DNA from: Siphonodentalium dalli
Lineage: Eukaryota; Mollusca; Scaphopoda; Gadilida; Siphonodentaliidae
Direction: 5' to 3'
NCBI GenBank assembly: GCA_032622095.1
Contig: CP136062.1
Location: 198,843,887 to 198,907,886 of the forward strand
DNA: 64,000 nt
The position numbers and the translations under genes were made by a program. Shown here in pieces: positions 11,840 through 23,435 of this stretch; within the stretch, counting starts at the first letter, position 1; every line of letters starts with the position of its first letter. The notes under the pieces were generated by a model. The model was not told the origin of the DNA. It made no database searches and saw nothing but the letters and a program-made list of their open reading frames with translations.

Positions 11840-12249
11840 ACATTCATGAACATATATATTCGAAAAATATTTCGCTCTGTTTCTCGGTTCTAATAAGAAA
11901 GTGTGACTTAGATTGAAAGAAAGGCCCAGAATACAGTGGCCTTGGACGATTTTCAAAACCATAAACTTTTGTCATGTCGCGAGTCAGCTGGTATATATTT
12001 GTCCTGGTTGTGTGGGGTTTCGGATCGGAAATGTAAACCAAAGGGTGACAAAGACGAAGATGATTGCGATTCCTGTCATTTTGCAATCCAAGCGCATCCA
12101 TTATTACATTATTTAAAAAATATGTATGTTCTTGAATGGTTCATACTGACACTGGCTCTGCTCTATCACAACTCGCTGGGATTAACCAAACAACGCGAAA
12201 ATGACAACTTTAGAAAATTTAACACTTCATTTTTCCTCACGAGTATCAT
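11840..12249. other. Unassigned sequence within putative intron 1
   Basis: Open frames occur on both strands (plus 11936-12280, 114 codons), but neither has splice sites, a recognisable motif or a reason to prefer it. No function assigned. Confidence 0.35.
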
Positions 12250-12380
12250 ATCAATTCAGCAGGACCCAACAGCGTCATAGCAATTCAGCAGGACCCAAAA
12301 ACATCATAGCAATTCAGAGGACCCAACAGCATCATAGCAATTCAGCAGGACCCAACAGCATCATAGTAAATTAGCAGGAC
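12250..12380. repeat. Short tandem array, ~30 bp unit
   Basis: Four to five copies of CAATTCAGCAGGACCCAACAGCATCATAG-type units. The last one ends GTAAATTAGCAGGAC, the reverse complement of the blocks at 9483 and 10743. Confidence 0.75.
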
Positions 12381-12411
12381 AACTTAACCATGCAGAGATG
12401 GGGAAACTTAC

Positions 12412-12580
12412 CGTATGTCTCCGGAAAGAACGACATCGAAACGCAGCCCCTGTATATGGAAGTCAGCAGTACTTTGCATTGGCCATTTATGATCGAAAGT
12501 GTCTGTATGTTAGTGATTTTGCAAGAAACAAGACCCTGTAACAGACAAATGGTCGCCGACAGTAGAAGAATGGTCTTCAT
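12412..12580 (-). CDS. Exon 1: signal peptide exon of the secreted protease-homologue gene
   Basis: Minus-strand ATG at 12580 opens MKTILLLSATICLLQGLVSC, a clear secretory signal peptide: one Lys, a hydrophobic core and a small-residue cleavage region. KITNIQTLSI, GQCKVLLTSIYRGC and FFPETY follow, ending at a strong donor ACG|GTAAGT (12411). The 169 nt exon leaves in phase 1, exactly as required by the acceptor at 3698. A TATA box lies 47-57 bp upstream of the ATG. The in-frame ATG 36 bp further upstream is too close to the TATA box to be transcribed. Joining exons 1 and 2 over 8.7 kb is inferred from strand, phase and secretory logic; an extra exon between them cannot be excluded. Confidence 0.65.
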
Positions 12581-12626
12581 CTTTGCGTTAGCTGGGTGCA
12601 GTGATTGTACGAGCATGTCATATGGG

Positions 12627-12637
12627 CCTTATATATA
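12627..12637 (-). promoter_or_regulatory. TATA box for the secreted protease-homologue gene
   Basis: TATATATAAGG on the minus strand, 47 bp before the MKT start codon. Transcription starting ~25-30 bp downstream gives a short 5' UTR of roughly 20-30 nt. Confidence 0.55.
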
Positions 12638-14368
12638 CTGAACAATATCTATACAGCAAATATCAAGGCGGGGATTTAACTCATCCCACACCAATGTTTG
12701 CTCGCAATATATGTAACAATGGATGTGTGGCAATCTTCTAATGTTCTATTCGAAACTTGCAAAGAAATATAGGTGAGATCGTGTATAGCCGTTTGTCTCT
12801 CGTACATGATGTCACAAATGTGTGAATAAAAAGATGTGTATTATATGTACAGGTATGAGTCGTTGTAGCTCTTTAATAAGTAATTCATTATTCCATATGT
12901 AATGAGGTAAACTCAAAACGTCATACTACATTTGTCGTTGTCATTAGATAAACATGTTAATTTAAAGTTAGTTTTGATAATTGCTAATATGGACTCTTTG
13001 TTTCTACTTAATAATAGCCGAATATCATATATTCGTGCAGTGGGGAGTGAAAGCGTCAACTCTAGACATAGCAGCGGCCTGACTTCTGAACACCAAGACG
13101 CACAAAGACGTTGCAAATTGAACAATCAGCCCTATTTGTTACAACAGCGTATAAGTTACAAATCCAATGATAACTCGTGAATATGTATTTTAATCTGTTT
13201 GATATAAGAGTTAAACAAACGATGGATGTTTTATCCATTGTGAAGGAGCACGCTTGAGTCTTGAAGGTCCAACAATGCGTCAGTTTACACGACCCGCCTT
13301 CCCCCTACGTGGTGACATCGCTCCTTTTATAAATGAGAACATTTGAAATAATCACCTTTTTATTATACTTTAATGACGACATCCGATATGTTGTCTCTGG
13401 AATTAATGCGTGTACTTTATGCATAGAACGGATGTTTCTGTACAAGAAAAGTTACTGCCGCTGTTCCCCTCCGTACAATAGAATGACCGTGATTTTATAA
13501 ATTAACATCATATGATATTTTTAATCCCACGTGCACACAGACATTATGTTGCAGTTTGTGTGGATACAATTTTGACGGGATTGGTTCGTGGTTTGAGAAG
13601 ATAAAAGATTTACGCAGTACATTTTGGGCGCGACAAAGTAAGGTACTAAGGGAGTTAGGAGTTCTCGATTTTTCTGCCCCACGCAACATTGCGATATCTT
13701 AGGTTTGCAGGGCCTTGGAATGTTTGCATATCAATATGATCAAAGTTGCAGGATGTTGATGTTGTGTATCGTGGTATGATATCCACTATATATGTCTGAA
13801 TTGGAAATCGTCGCATTGATATACGAGCTTTAAACACATGGGATCTCCCAAACAAGTATAATGATATGTGCATACAGGCTCTCCCTCAATGGGCATCAGG
13901 TTACCCAGGATCTCAAATCAACCGATCACTCAAGATCAAACGCAAAAACTCAAATTTGACCAAAACAATATATATTCGATATCAAGAAAAAAAAATTGCC
14001 AAACAACCAAACAGTGAGGTCAGCAGTTCCAGTCTTTATTAAGCTTGAGCGGCTGCAAATATTAAAACCGAGACAACAAAACGAGCCCCCCCCCCCGCAT
14101 AAGATACATGTATTCTTCGATATTCAGCGATAAATGGGCGTTTCCACTCTTTTTGTATTGTCCGGATTTGGATTGGATTGTCATTGTTCGACAATACACA
14201 TGTGTGCATCTTGATCAGGTTATTCTTCATTCGTAGAACACGGCTTAGTAGTTGACATTATTAGTATTAGAAATGTGATGTTATATTTGTTATTATGTTG
14301 TGTATGATATATGTACGATAATTTAAATTGTGCAACTGCCATACATTGGTGTATTGCAATAAATATAT
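12638..14368. other. Intergenic stretch, nothing recognised
   Basis: Upstream flank of the minus-strand gene. Small open frames on both strands lack splice signals or motifs. Confidence 0.4.
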
Positions 14369-14389
14369 TTATCTATCTATCTATCTATA
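14369..14389. repeat. (ATCT)n microsatellite
   Basis: Five uninterrupted ATCT units. Confidence 0.9.
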
Positions 14390-14620
14390 GATCACATTTG
14401 AGAAATTCAAATTTGGTCATGGTCCGTTGAGTTTTGACGGAGTTATGCGTCATTGTTGACTTTGATATCAATGTTTCTGGGATTATCCGGATGATAACTT
14501 GAGCAACATTCAAAAAATATTCTAGATATTTGATATTTGCATGGTTCACATTTGAGAACCGCAGGTTATGCTCGAAAAATTTTGGTTGTTCAAATGATAA
14601 CTTGAACAATGTTTAACAAT
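14390..14620 (-). repeat. Interspersed repeat of the ACTCCGTCA / TTATCATCCGG type
   Basis: On the minus strand it contains TTATCATCCGGATAAT and CATAACTCCGTCAAAAC. The same block order is seen at 31880-32040 and 32455-32835 on the plus strand, so these are dispersed copies of one non-coding repeat family. Confidence 0.55.
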
Positions 14621-15299
14621 ACTGGTTACACATCAGAAAAAGCAGGTCAATTTCGAATTTGTTCAATGTCCAATCGTTTCGTGCCTTTGTTTGACTAAGA
14701 CATAATCATGTTTGTGTGTAAAATTGTCTGAATAATTTGAGTCTAGAGAACAATCATCTATTGATATTTGGTGTGTGGTTCACTTTTGAGATCACACAAG
14801 TCATCGTAAGTTGGAATACATTTTTTTGACAGAATTTGAATTATATTAAGAATTCTTTGTTTTAAAAAAGGCAACGCCCCTAAAGCCACCTCTTTTCGGG
14901 GAACGTGCGGTCAGCGACACTTTCGTTATTGAATAAAGAACAGTGTATGCATCAATAGTTTGGACACTCATACTAGCTGGCTACAACCAGAGATAATTCC
15001 TTTGGCGCTAAGATTTGAAGGGACCAAAACCATCGAATGGGTTTTAATATGTGAAATAACCTATATTTTATAAAAGTTTTGCCACAACTATATCATCAAC
15101 AAGTACATGTAAAACTATGTCATGGCGGGGGGGGGGGGGGGGGGTATTGACAGTAGTGATAATGGTTAGTCTTTGGCGTTGATAAAGCATACAAAATACA
15201 TTCTAACTCTGACGGACAACGCCGGATAGCCCAGTTAGTTAATATATATGAACATTCTCAAGTATTTCCATAAATCTATTTCAATCAAGGCAATATTTT
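14621..15299. other. Unassigned sequence with an 18 bp poly-G tract
   Basis: No gene seen. G18 occupies 15127-15144. Confidence 0.5.
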
Positions 15300-15510
15300 A
15301 CCACCAGAGACGACAGTTTCGTATGCACGGTGTGTCATGGTTGATCTCCAAAGTACAGCGGATGGACATGCCTGACACAACATCAGTTGATAATTTCCGT
15401 CCAAAATAGTTTGAATTTTGTGCTGATAATTTGATATACCAAACAGGATTAAGTGTGATATTTGTCGTTTTAGACCGAATAACCGAATTTTTTGACTGAA
15501 ATATAGCAAT
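15300..15510 (-). repeat. Diverged interspersed repeat
   Basis: Minus strand resembles the family at 14390 (CAAACTATTTTGGACGG, GTTGTGTCAGGCATGTCC). Similarity is loose. Confidence 0.3.
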
Positions 15511-16586
15511 CAGTTGAGAATTATCAACCATAAGGGGTGTAATAGGATGGGAAATTCAAATAGTTGGACAGTTTGATAATACGGATTCCGATTAAATAAT
15601 GTATGTTACAAGGGGGAACTTGCGTGCATGCAGTTGTAATGTTTTTGTTTGTTGGTGAATTGCCAATAATGGATGTTTGGTTAGGAATTTCAACCGACAG
15701 TTTGAAAGTTTGTGGTACCAGTTGAAAAGCACCAACGCAAGGCGGTGGGTACCAATGGGATTTCTCGAAAGTCGGATAGTCGTCCGTTTTTCTCCGTTGA
15801 GCCAAGTGTGGACCCATCATCTCCTCTCTAGGTGGCGTAAACAGGCGTTTATGGTACTCATATAGTAGCAGCATCCCAATGATCCCACATTACAACATAT
15901 CAAGTGACATTATGTTGACTGGCCTAAGAACACCAACACACTGTGTTCTTAATATATTGCAAACAGCTCAGCGATACCAGCAATCACGCAAAACACCGCT
16001 GTCGAACATGATCATGCAGTACTAACGCTGATTTTGCAGTTGCATTTTAGCAGTTTGCAGTGCAATATTGCCAGCGTATGAACGTACCCTTAGTCCCATA
16101 AGATACCAAAGTCTTATATAAAAACTTGACAGTAAACACGGGAAAGGGTCAAATCATTAAAACAAAATATGCTGAAAATAATATTTTGGATATTTTGTTT
16201 ACATAACAATGGTTTAAATACGTAAACTTTTGATATTGGAGAACTATCAATAATGAATATAAGAACAAAGTTGGTCTATTTCCCCATGTTATTCTTCGTC
16301 GTGATGTTCTACAAACTTTTAATGTGTTGATTACATTTTATCGACTGCGAAGGCCATGGATCCATTCATAAACCCATGGCGGTTTGAAGTCTGGAATTAA
16401 GCTCGATTGTGTTTCAAACCCCGTCCTGTTTCGGAAATCAAAGTAGGTCGATAAATACATTAAAGGTAATATTCCGGTTACTTAGAGTGACATTCACAAT
16501 GAATTAATCTTTGTTGAATTCGGTTTCAACAATCGAGCCAAACACGTTCTGAATATTGAAACGACAAAAACAAAATCTAAAAATAA
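15511..16586. other. Unassigned intergenic sequence
   Basis: No exon, RNA gene or element ends recognised. The 116-codon minus frame at 15524-15874 has no motif. Confidence 0.4.
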
Positions 16587-18081
16587 GCACCTGGTGTTAC
16601 GCCGGCTTTTGAAGTAATGACCACTTTTGAAGTAGGTCTCCACTTTTGAAGTAAAAATCGCCAGCTTTTGAAGTACCTCACCACTTTTGTAATAAAATCG
16701 CCAGCTTTGGTTGTAAAGTGAGGTCTCCGCTTTTGTAGTACAAAACGCCAGCTTTTGTAGTAAAAAAAACCATGTCTCCGCTTTTGTAATAACAAAATTA
16801 CAGCTTTTGAAGTAAACTGACTCAATACATTTTGACGGGCGCTGGACGATTTTCATGACAAAGTCAACCCGATAATCCATAGGGGCTATCGCCCATACGA
16901 GTGTGACTTGTGACCAATGTATTTAGTGAGTCCGATTCCGTGACAAAAGAATCCACACCGGTAATCGACCATACGAGTGTGACGTGGTTCGAATAGCTTT
17001 CAGTCATACCAATACAATAGAATTCACATAGTCAATCGCCCATACACGTGTGACGTGTACCAGAATGCATTTAGTGCGTCAGCTTCCCTGCCTAAGCATA
17101 TGAGAACACACATAGGTGATCAATCATACGAGCATGTAAGGTTGTTCCCAGTCAGTCCGGCAACCTGACAATACACACCGGTGAACGACCTTACAGGTGC
17201 GACGTTTGTTAGAAGAAGTTCGGCGTGACCGTGAGTCTGACAATACACAATAGAATCCACGCTGGTGACAAGATGTGTGTTCTGTCAGTCCAGTAACAAG
17301 TCATGGCAACATGTATATTTCCTCAACATTGGGTGACGTGACAGATGTATCAGTTCCAATGGAAAATAGTTGGTCTATTTGTCCTCGTCTTTGGAAGAAC
17401 AGTCCTATGTCAAACTTTCAACTCGCAATGTTCGTGGTGCCAAAAGGTTCAGTCTCCTTTTTATAATTTTATAGTCGATTATCAATAATGATAAATAAGT
17501 CCATTTTTATTAACGTGGTTCATTCTGATTGGTCAACTATGAAACAAAGGACGAAAGTCCAGATGTCGGGTGATTAAGAATGCCATACGACAAGACACAC
17601 CGATTCTGCATAATTTCATTAGTCATTGTCCCAGTTAGAATAATATTATCATGCACGTGCTATAGAATAATAAGTCAAAGATGTCCATTCAATTTACAGT
17701 TTAATGAATGAATGTTTAATGAAAGTTTAACTTTTCCCTGTATAGCGACATAATGCCATCGAATCCGTTATTTTATATACTCAATCATCAGAGGATATGT
17801 GAATCCAACGGTTTCCACATTACTGGCCCCCGTTTTTAAGTAGCTGGCCACGTTTGAGGTAGTTCTAATACTTCGGTTATGTGACATAATTTCAATGGTC
17901 GAAATTTGTCGTTAATGTCGCCTTCCAGAGACGAATCTAATAAACCGAACATTTTCTGCTGTCCCTAACGTGTCTTTTCAGTCACCTAATTCCTAAAAGC
18001 TGGCGATTTTTACTTCAAAAGTGGAGACCTACTTCAAAAGTGGTCAGTTACTTCAAAAGCTGGCGTAACACCAGGGGTGCT
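16587..18081. mobile_element. 1.5 kb DNA element with repetitive terminal inverted repeats
   Basis: The left end reads GCACC-TGGTGTTACGCC and then GACCACTTTTGAAGTAGG and TCGCCAGCTTTT. The right end is the reverse complement over about 85-90 bp. The left end continues with more diverged CTTTTGTAGTA/CTTTTGAAGTA motifs to about 16815, so the terminus is itself a degenerate minisatellite. The interior carries a decayed zinc-finger coding segment. Superfamily not determined. Confidence 0.75.
16886..17260 (+). pseudogene. Decayed C2H2 zinc-finger array
   Basis: Several degenerate fingers are visible in shifting plus-strand frames. RPYECDL is at ~16890, TGNRPYECDV..AFS at ~16960, and RPYTCDV followed by AFSASASLPKHMRTHIGD at ~17037. 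HTGERPYRCDVC, a stop, then KKFGVTVSLTIH lies at ~17178-17250. Linker TG(E)RPY, C-x2-C, the conserved F and L, and H-x3-H are all recognisable. Stops, frameshifts and lost second cysteines (e.g. CDVYQ) show it is dead. It lies inside the element with 90 bp terminal repeats, so it was either captured or was part of the element's own gene. Residual spacing between fingers is 71-76 bp instead of 84 bp, implying small deletions. Confidence 0.7.
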
Positions 18082-19194
18082 ATTCACCGGCTGGGTTTAT
18101 AATATAGTCCAGGTAGTTTTACGAGGCGACGCTCAATGCGAAGCTATCGGTGGACATATCGATGGGAAGACATCGCCGCGGGGTATAGGATTATCCAATC
18201 AAGGTGATTGGCGTCAATCATAGATTGACCATCGGTCACATAAACATGCTGCGTGTAACAGTACACGTTTGGTTCATTTCAACAATGAGCAACCGAGGAA
18301 AATTACGTGGGGCAAAATATACCACCGACGACATGGGGGGTCTACACAAATAATTCCGTATATAGGGCCGGGGTGGGTGGTTGTTCCAGAGGCCGAAACA
18401 ATCGTGCTTGTAATTTTTTTCTCCAAAATGGGTTTTTTTTTCAAACAATTTACAAGTACTGACCATGTAATGTTGTTTGTACGCATGTTAGTATCATGTT
18501 TGTTGGCATATGGCTATATAGACAGCTATAGTGACTATATAGCCTCAGATTTAGCAACCTTCTGGATTTCACAGGATCCGTCCCACTTCACAGTGGAAAA
18601 CCGTAATTTAGTTAAAAAAAAATTAATATATTACCCAGTTGTATTACCCGAATAAAAGTAATAAAATATAAAAAAAACTGTATCACAAATACTACATGGT
18701 GAATACTCAATGATGACTAGATATCATTAACCCGATTGTTGCATAACATGAAATTGAAAAGGGTATCTCATAAATTTCTAATGTCTGAAATACTGTCTTG
18801 TTCTGGCATGCAATCAAATTCATTCCTTCTGTTTATTTCTCACCTTTAATGATTGCAAGTAATGTTAATTTGCAACACTTATCCAAATAAAACTGAATTG
18901 GTTATGACGAATCACCGTTACTGTTTATTGTTCAGACAATCCCAACTGAAGGCGACGCTATTCTCCTTGAATTTACGAACGTCATCTTGAAGATTAAATA
19001 CTGCTCAACAAGACTAAACTAAAATACTAATTGTATACTGTTATCGCTTACAAATAGATGAACTGAAATAATGTGATGCATTCAGATGCTTTGAGAAATG
19101 ACATTCTTCAATGTCTTCAAAGTTCAAACTAAAATCAAGAATAAAATCTGACTGAGACTATACTGCAGACTCTAGTGCACAAATATACACACAA
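18082..19194. other. Unassigned intergenic sequence
   Basis: The 128-codon plus-strand frame at 18269-18655 has one hydrophobic stretch but no splice signals or family features, and overlaps opposite-strand frames. Not called as a gene. Confidence 0.4.
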
Positions 19195-19580
19195 ATGGTT
19201 GAGTTATAATAATGCAAAATGTGTTTACGGATGGAACCAGGTTGGTAGCTCTGGTATGCATCGACAGGCGAAACCTGTGATATGCAGTAATATCTGCATA
19301 CATGTACATCCTTCCCCTATCATTCAGGTCTATCACCATTCCAAACCACTTCAAAATTCGACAACCGACACTTCAACTTATATTGCAAAAACTTTGTACG
19401 GACTGAATTTCATAAACAGGGCCCATGGATAACTCTGGTAGGCATTGGTGCTCACAATCCGTGATATTATGCATATTCGTTCCCCATTTCTGGTCCGTCA
19501 CATGTCATAGAGCATCAAAATATGACAACCGACTCTTGAGTTATAACGCAAAATTTTTGTATGGACGCAAGCATGGACGG
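19195..19580. repeat. Degenerate tandem repeat, ~170 bp period
   Basis: Three copies of a block (T.GAGTTATAAxxGCAAAA.TTTGTA.GGA) start near 19198, 19372 and 19537, with weaker similarity between them (GACAACCGAC, CATATTCG/CATACATG). Confidence 0.5.
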
Positions 19581-20711
19581 CTCGAGACGTCAACTATATA
19601 CCCGCTGACTGATATCGGGGGTATAATAACCATATATCTATGTGTATACCTAACCAAAACAATTCCCCTCCTCACCCACCCCGGTGGATAAGACTAAAGA
19701 GTTCTTTGATCATGCACAAATAATTGTAGAACCCCTGACCTGTTTACCACTATTTACACTGGCCAGTGTTCTCTGTCAGACTAAACACGCTCGATATATT
19801 AAGGCTATAATGCGGTCTATGGCAATTTGTGACATACAGTGTACCTACACAATGCTTTATTATTGTTGTTAGATTCTGGAAACACCAGGAAACACCTGGA
19901 AATACAGTTTATTTTTCGTTTTTCTGACCTGTGCTTTACCGATTAAGCATGTTATTGCTTGAGTCTTAATTTTACACTGTTTGCACCAACAAAGGACAGT
20001 GAAATGGGATTGAAAGGCACTTAACACAGTTATTGAAGAACGGCTAAAAAAAACTCTTGAAATTTGGATGAAAACATGAGAAAGGGGGTGGTTCCTAACA
20101 TTTGGAGGAAAACATTTGCACAAATGGGGTGGTGGGTCCCTCGGGGTCGGAAAAAACTTTTTGGGCCCTATATGTGCAATTGTTTTCCAGACCCCCCACC
20201 CCCACTGCCGACGAGCGTAAAACGTTTTTGGGCATTGTGGAGAGAAGAATCAAAATATTAAAGAACAAAGAAACCGGCACCATTCACCAGCGCCGGAAAA
20301 ATGATGCATGGAACGAAATTTCTTTGGAAATGGCAAGGAAATATCCAAACAGAACCAAAACACAAACAAAATTCTTCTGAGACGTTATCTTCTCGGCTAT
20401 TCATTTTCACACTGTGCTAATTAAAAAACCTCATTAATATCATTGAAACTCATTCTGCAGATGTATAAACGCCAGCATGAGTCTCCACACAATTATACCA
20501 AAACATTATACCGCTATACATGCCGATTGTGGCCGGTGAGTGTTGTTTTGAATTAGTCGTGAAACGGCGTCAATTGACAAGTGACAAATCTGATAGATTG
20601 GATCAATCTATCACGTGTGTCGTTTGCGCTAAAGCAAAGATACCTTTGCGTTCAGCCGCTACCAAATAAACTACCTGGTTTATAAAATGGTCTCGCTTGG
20701 TGAATAGCACT
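19581..20711. other. Unassigned intergenic sequence
   Basis: Contains a small hairpin TGATAGATTG-GAT-CAATCTATCA (20591-20613) next to a CACGTG core. No exon supported. Confidence 0.4.
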
Positions 20712-20816
20712 CCAGGTGTGTTGTATAGTCCCAAGCATGTTCAAAGGGCCAGCTCGGCTCGGCATGTTTCGGAGGCAATAAATATAACATTGCTACTGTG
20801 CTATATCTCCTACATG
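20712..20816 (+). repeat. Direct repeat, copy 1 (flanks a tRNA-like block)
   Basis: About 105 bp, from CAGGTGTGTTGTATAGTCCC to ATCTCCTACATG, repeated almost exactly at 21053-21151 in the same orientation. Confidence 0.85.
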
Positions 20817-20899
20817 TATATATATACTATAGAGACCTTAAAATGTGCATATAGTGTCCTAAGTGCGACGTCAGAATACAGCGGCCATTTGAGCTTCCT

Positions 20900-20998
20900 T
20901 TTTTGGGGTTGCTTCGGTGGCCGTGTGGTATTGACGTCGGACTTTGAGTCGGAAGGCGCGCTCGCCGTCATGGCCCGGGGTTCTAATCGCACCCAATC
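20900..20998 (+). ncRNA. tRNA-derived SINE head (candidate)
   Basis: GGTGGCCGTGTGGTATTGACG resembles a tRNA 5' half with an A box (TGGCCGTGTGG). GGGGTTCTAATCGCACCC further on resembles the T-arm/B box (GGTTCRANYCC), and the spacing fits a class II-like tRNA with an extra arm. The acceptor ends do not pair convincingly, so this is a SINE-type relic rather than a working tRNA gene. Confidence 0.4.
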
Positions 20999-21052
20999 CA
21001 AAACTCAAATTTGAGCTGTCTCAAAACTCAAATTTGCTTCTAAAAATAGGCA

Positions 21053-21151
21053 CCTGGTGTGTTGTATAGTCCCAAGCATGTTCAGAGGGCCAGCTCGGCT
21101 GGGCATGTTTCGGAGGATAACATTGCTACTGTGCTATATATCTCCTACATG
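21053..21151 (+). repeat. Direct repeat, copy 2
   Basis: Same block as 20712-20816. Copy 2 lacks the GCAATAAAT insertion after CGGAG. Confidence 0.85.
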
Positions 21152-22129
21152 CAAAATGATATAGTATTTCCATCGAGTCGCCGAGTTTGACTTTTATGCT
21201 GCATCTATGGACTTTTACTCTTTCAAATGAATTAACAATGGTTCACAGTAGTGAAAGCCACTGTCTTGTCTGGTCTTTGAAATTTCCCCAATTTTGTGCC
21301 ACTTGTAAATAACCGGACTATTTGAGACTATGTCTTTAAATACTATATATGTATTAGGCATATACAGATTTTTACATGCAACAGAAAGTCCTGACTTTTC
21401 TTCGTGGAACAATAAGGAACATCTATTCCTGGTATGGCAAAAACACAGAGCGTTGTTTTATCTCACTCTTTTGCATTAAAAACATGGACAATAAACTGGA
21501 AAATTGCATGTACCATATGACTATGTCATCTTTTCGATACTACTAAAAATAACGTGTACATAATATGGAGGTTCAAATGAGCTATATATCCGTTTAGTTC
21601 AACATATGCACGCGAATTTTCTCGGGGCTCGAAATTCTAAAGCCTCACTTATAATATTGGACACATTTTATTTGAACCCCGATACATTCTGATTTTACAA
21701 ATAGCAAGTAGCGCAGTCTAGTAATAACTAGACCAAGGTTTCCTTACAGTCAACGTAAGTTGAAAGTAATGAAAATTAGGTCTAGTTTTAATAAGACTGC
21801 AAGTAGCGACATGAGGTGATAAAAATGGCCAGATGAGGGCACACGTCATATAACTTATTGATTGTTAGAGTATACTGCTCAAATAGGAACGTGCTTTTAC
21901 ATGGACCGGTCCATGCAGGGATGCTGGACCGCAATTTTGGCCCTCAACGGAATCGACCGCCTTGCCAGTGGTCTAACATGGTCTGCATCACTATATCCAT
22001 ATAATGCCCATCTAATGTTCGAAAGCGTCATAAGACGGGTCGATATAAGTACACGAATTAGTACCGATGAATATTCAAACACATTATATATATAGTACTA
22101 TCAGGGTGACACGGCGTTGCCCAGGTTAA
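21152..22129. other. Unassigned intergenic sequence
   Basis: No exon or element ends recognised. Confidence 0.4.
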
Positions 22130-22744
22130 AGATGCATATTCCGAATAATTACTATTTCTTTTGACTCGGAGGTAAACATATATGATTCAGGAACCCACCA
22201 ATCAAAGTTAAGACTGATCAGATAACGATTTTTGAAATTTGTTATTTCCCGATATGTAATTTTTGGCGGCCTGGCAAATAAGCCGACGGTCTCGGACCAA
22301 ATTGCGGATGAAGATGGATAACTCTAACATTAAGTGGCTTTGGGTGTTAGTTATTTGACAATCCGGCCAAATTTCGTTGAAAAAAATGTTGATAAATAAA
22401 CGTTTTTTGAAATTTTATACCATAGTTGACAGTGGTTGACATTATACAGTTGTCGCCCGTTGTCGAGGGAGACATTGAGATTTGTCACCCGCTCGAGAAC
22501 GGAATGTCTCACTCGGAGCTTCGCTTCAACCCGTTCTCGAGCGGGTGACAAATCTCAATGTCTCCCGAGAAGAAGGGCAACAACTGTTTTGTTATCAGAT
22601 TATACCACAGAAAATATCCTTGCCATCCACACGCACGATGTTACACTGAGTCATTGGTGCTTACTTTCCCAATTATGTATATTTTCAGTAACTTCTTATC
22701 GTCCCATAGGATTTCTGTTCCATAAACGACAGTCAAGCTGTTAA

Positions 22745-23213
22745 AGGTACTCAACCCGTAAAGAGGGTCCCCATCTCAACAGATTCCAACAACAACAATC
22801 CGATCAGAGGGTCCTATATTACTATTTCTTTGGCTTTGGGGGTAAAAAATATTTGATTCGAGTCGAGGAACCCATCAAACAAAGCTCAGAGTTATTAGAT
22901 ATTGATTTTTCAAATTTGTTATGTTCTCGAGATTAGTACTAATAACTGCCGTAATCTGCTCTGGATGTGTACTCAAAATCTATTCAAACAGACAAGGATG
23001 AATAACTCTAAAATCAAGTGGTAATTTTAACGCAATTTTTACTGAGTTCTGGGCCAGATAGTATTCCCGATAATGAAAAATAATAGATTTCTAAAATCGA
23101 TATCTAACAAATCTGAGCTTTGATTGGTGACTTCCTCGACTCGAATCAAATATTTTTGACCCCCGAAGCCATTGAAATAGTAATTGAGAGGAGTTTTATC
23201 GGGTTGAGTACCT
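22745..23213 (+). mobile_element. TTAA-target MITE, 469 bp subfamily, copy 1
   Basis: Ends AGGTACTCAACCCG and CGGGTTGAGTACCT, flanked by TTAA on both sides (22741-22744, 23214-23217). The paralogous empty site, with a single TTAA in the same context (GTCAAGCCGTTAAGCGT), is present at ~24286-24302. This proves the boundaries and the target duplication. Confidence 0.9.
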
Positions 23214-23217
23214 TTAA

Positions 23218-23435
23218 GCGTGTGGTAATACGCGTTTATGTACGATCATTTTGGTGGTCAAATCGTCAATATCGGTCCATGCAATGTAAACCAATAAGCC
23301 ACATAGGTATGTTCTCGTCTTCTGCAATGTGGCATATTCAATGTCGTTTTGTGTGTGCAATTTACTCGCGATATTCATTTCATAACGGTCTTCCCCAAAA
23401 GCTATTGGGAAGTTGTCAATTTCATTACTGTACAT
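23218..23435 (-). pseudogene. Open segment in module monomer 1, unknown protein
   Basis: The minus strand reads NEIDNFPIAFGEDRYE...LLVYIAWTDIDDLTTKMIV. A homologous open frame is present in monomer 2. The two differ at about 15 of 67 residues, with fewer silent changes, so current selection on the protein is weak or absent. No family is recognised and no start or splice site is secure. Confidence 0.3.

Noticed and set aside
11936-12280. 114-codon plus-strand frame with several Cys residues
   Set aside because: Its end runs into the tandem repeat at 12250. No domain or splice support.
15127-15144. G18 tract as a regulatory quadruplex
   Set aside because: Simple homopolymer; several similar G/C tracts occur (9038, 50979, 51660) with no gene context.
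16494-16880. 128-codon minus frame with repeated TKAETxF/YKSW-like motifs
   Set aside because: Produced by the CTTTTGAAGTA repeats of the element terminus; three frames give similar artefacts.
18269-18655. 128-codon plus-strand frame as a membrane protein gene
   Set aside because: One hydrophobic run only, with competing frames on the other strand and no splice or promoter signal.
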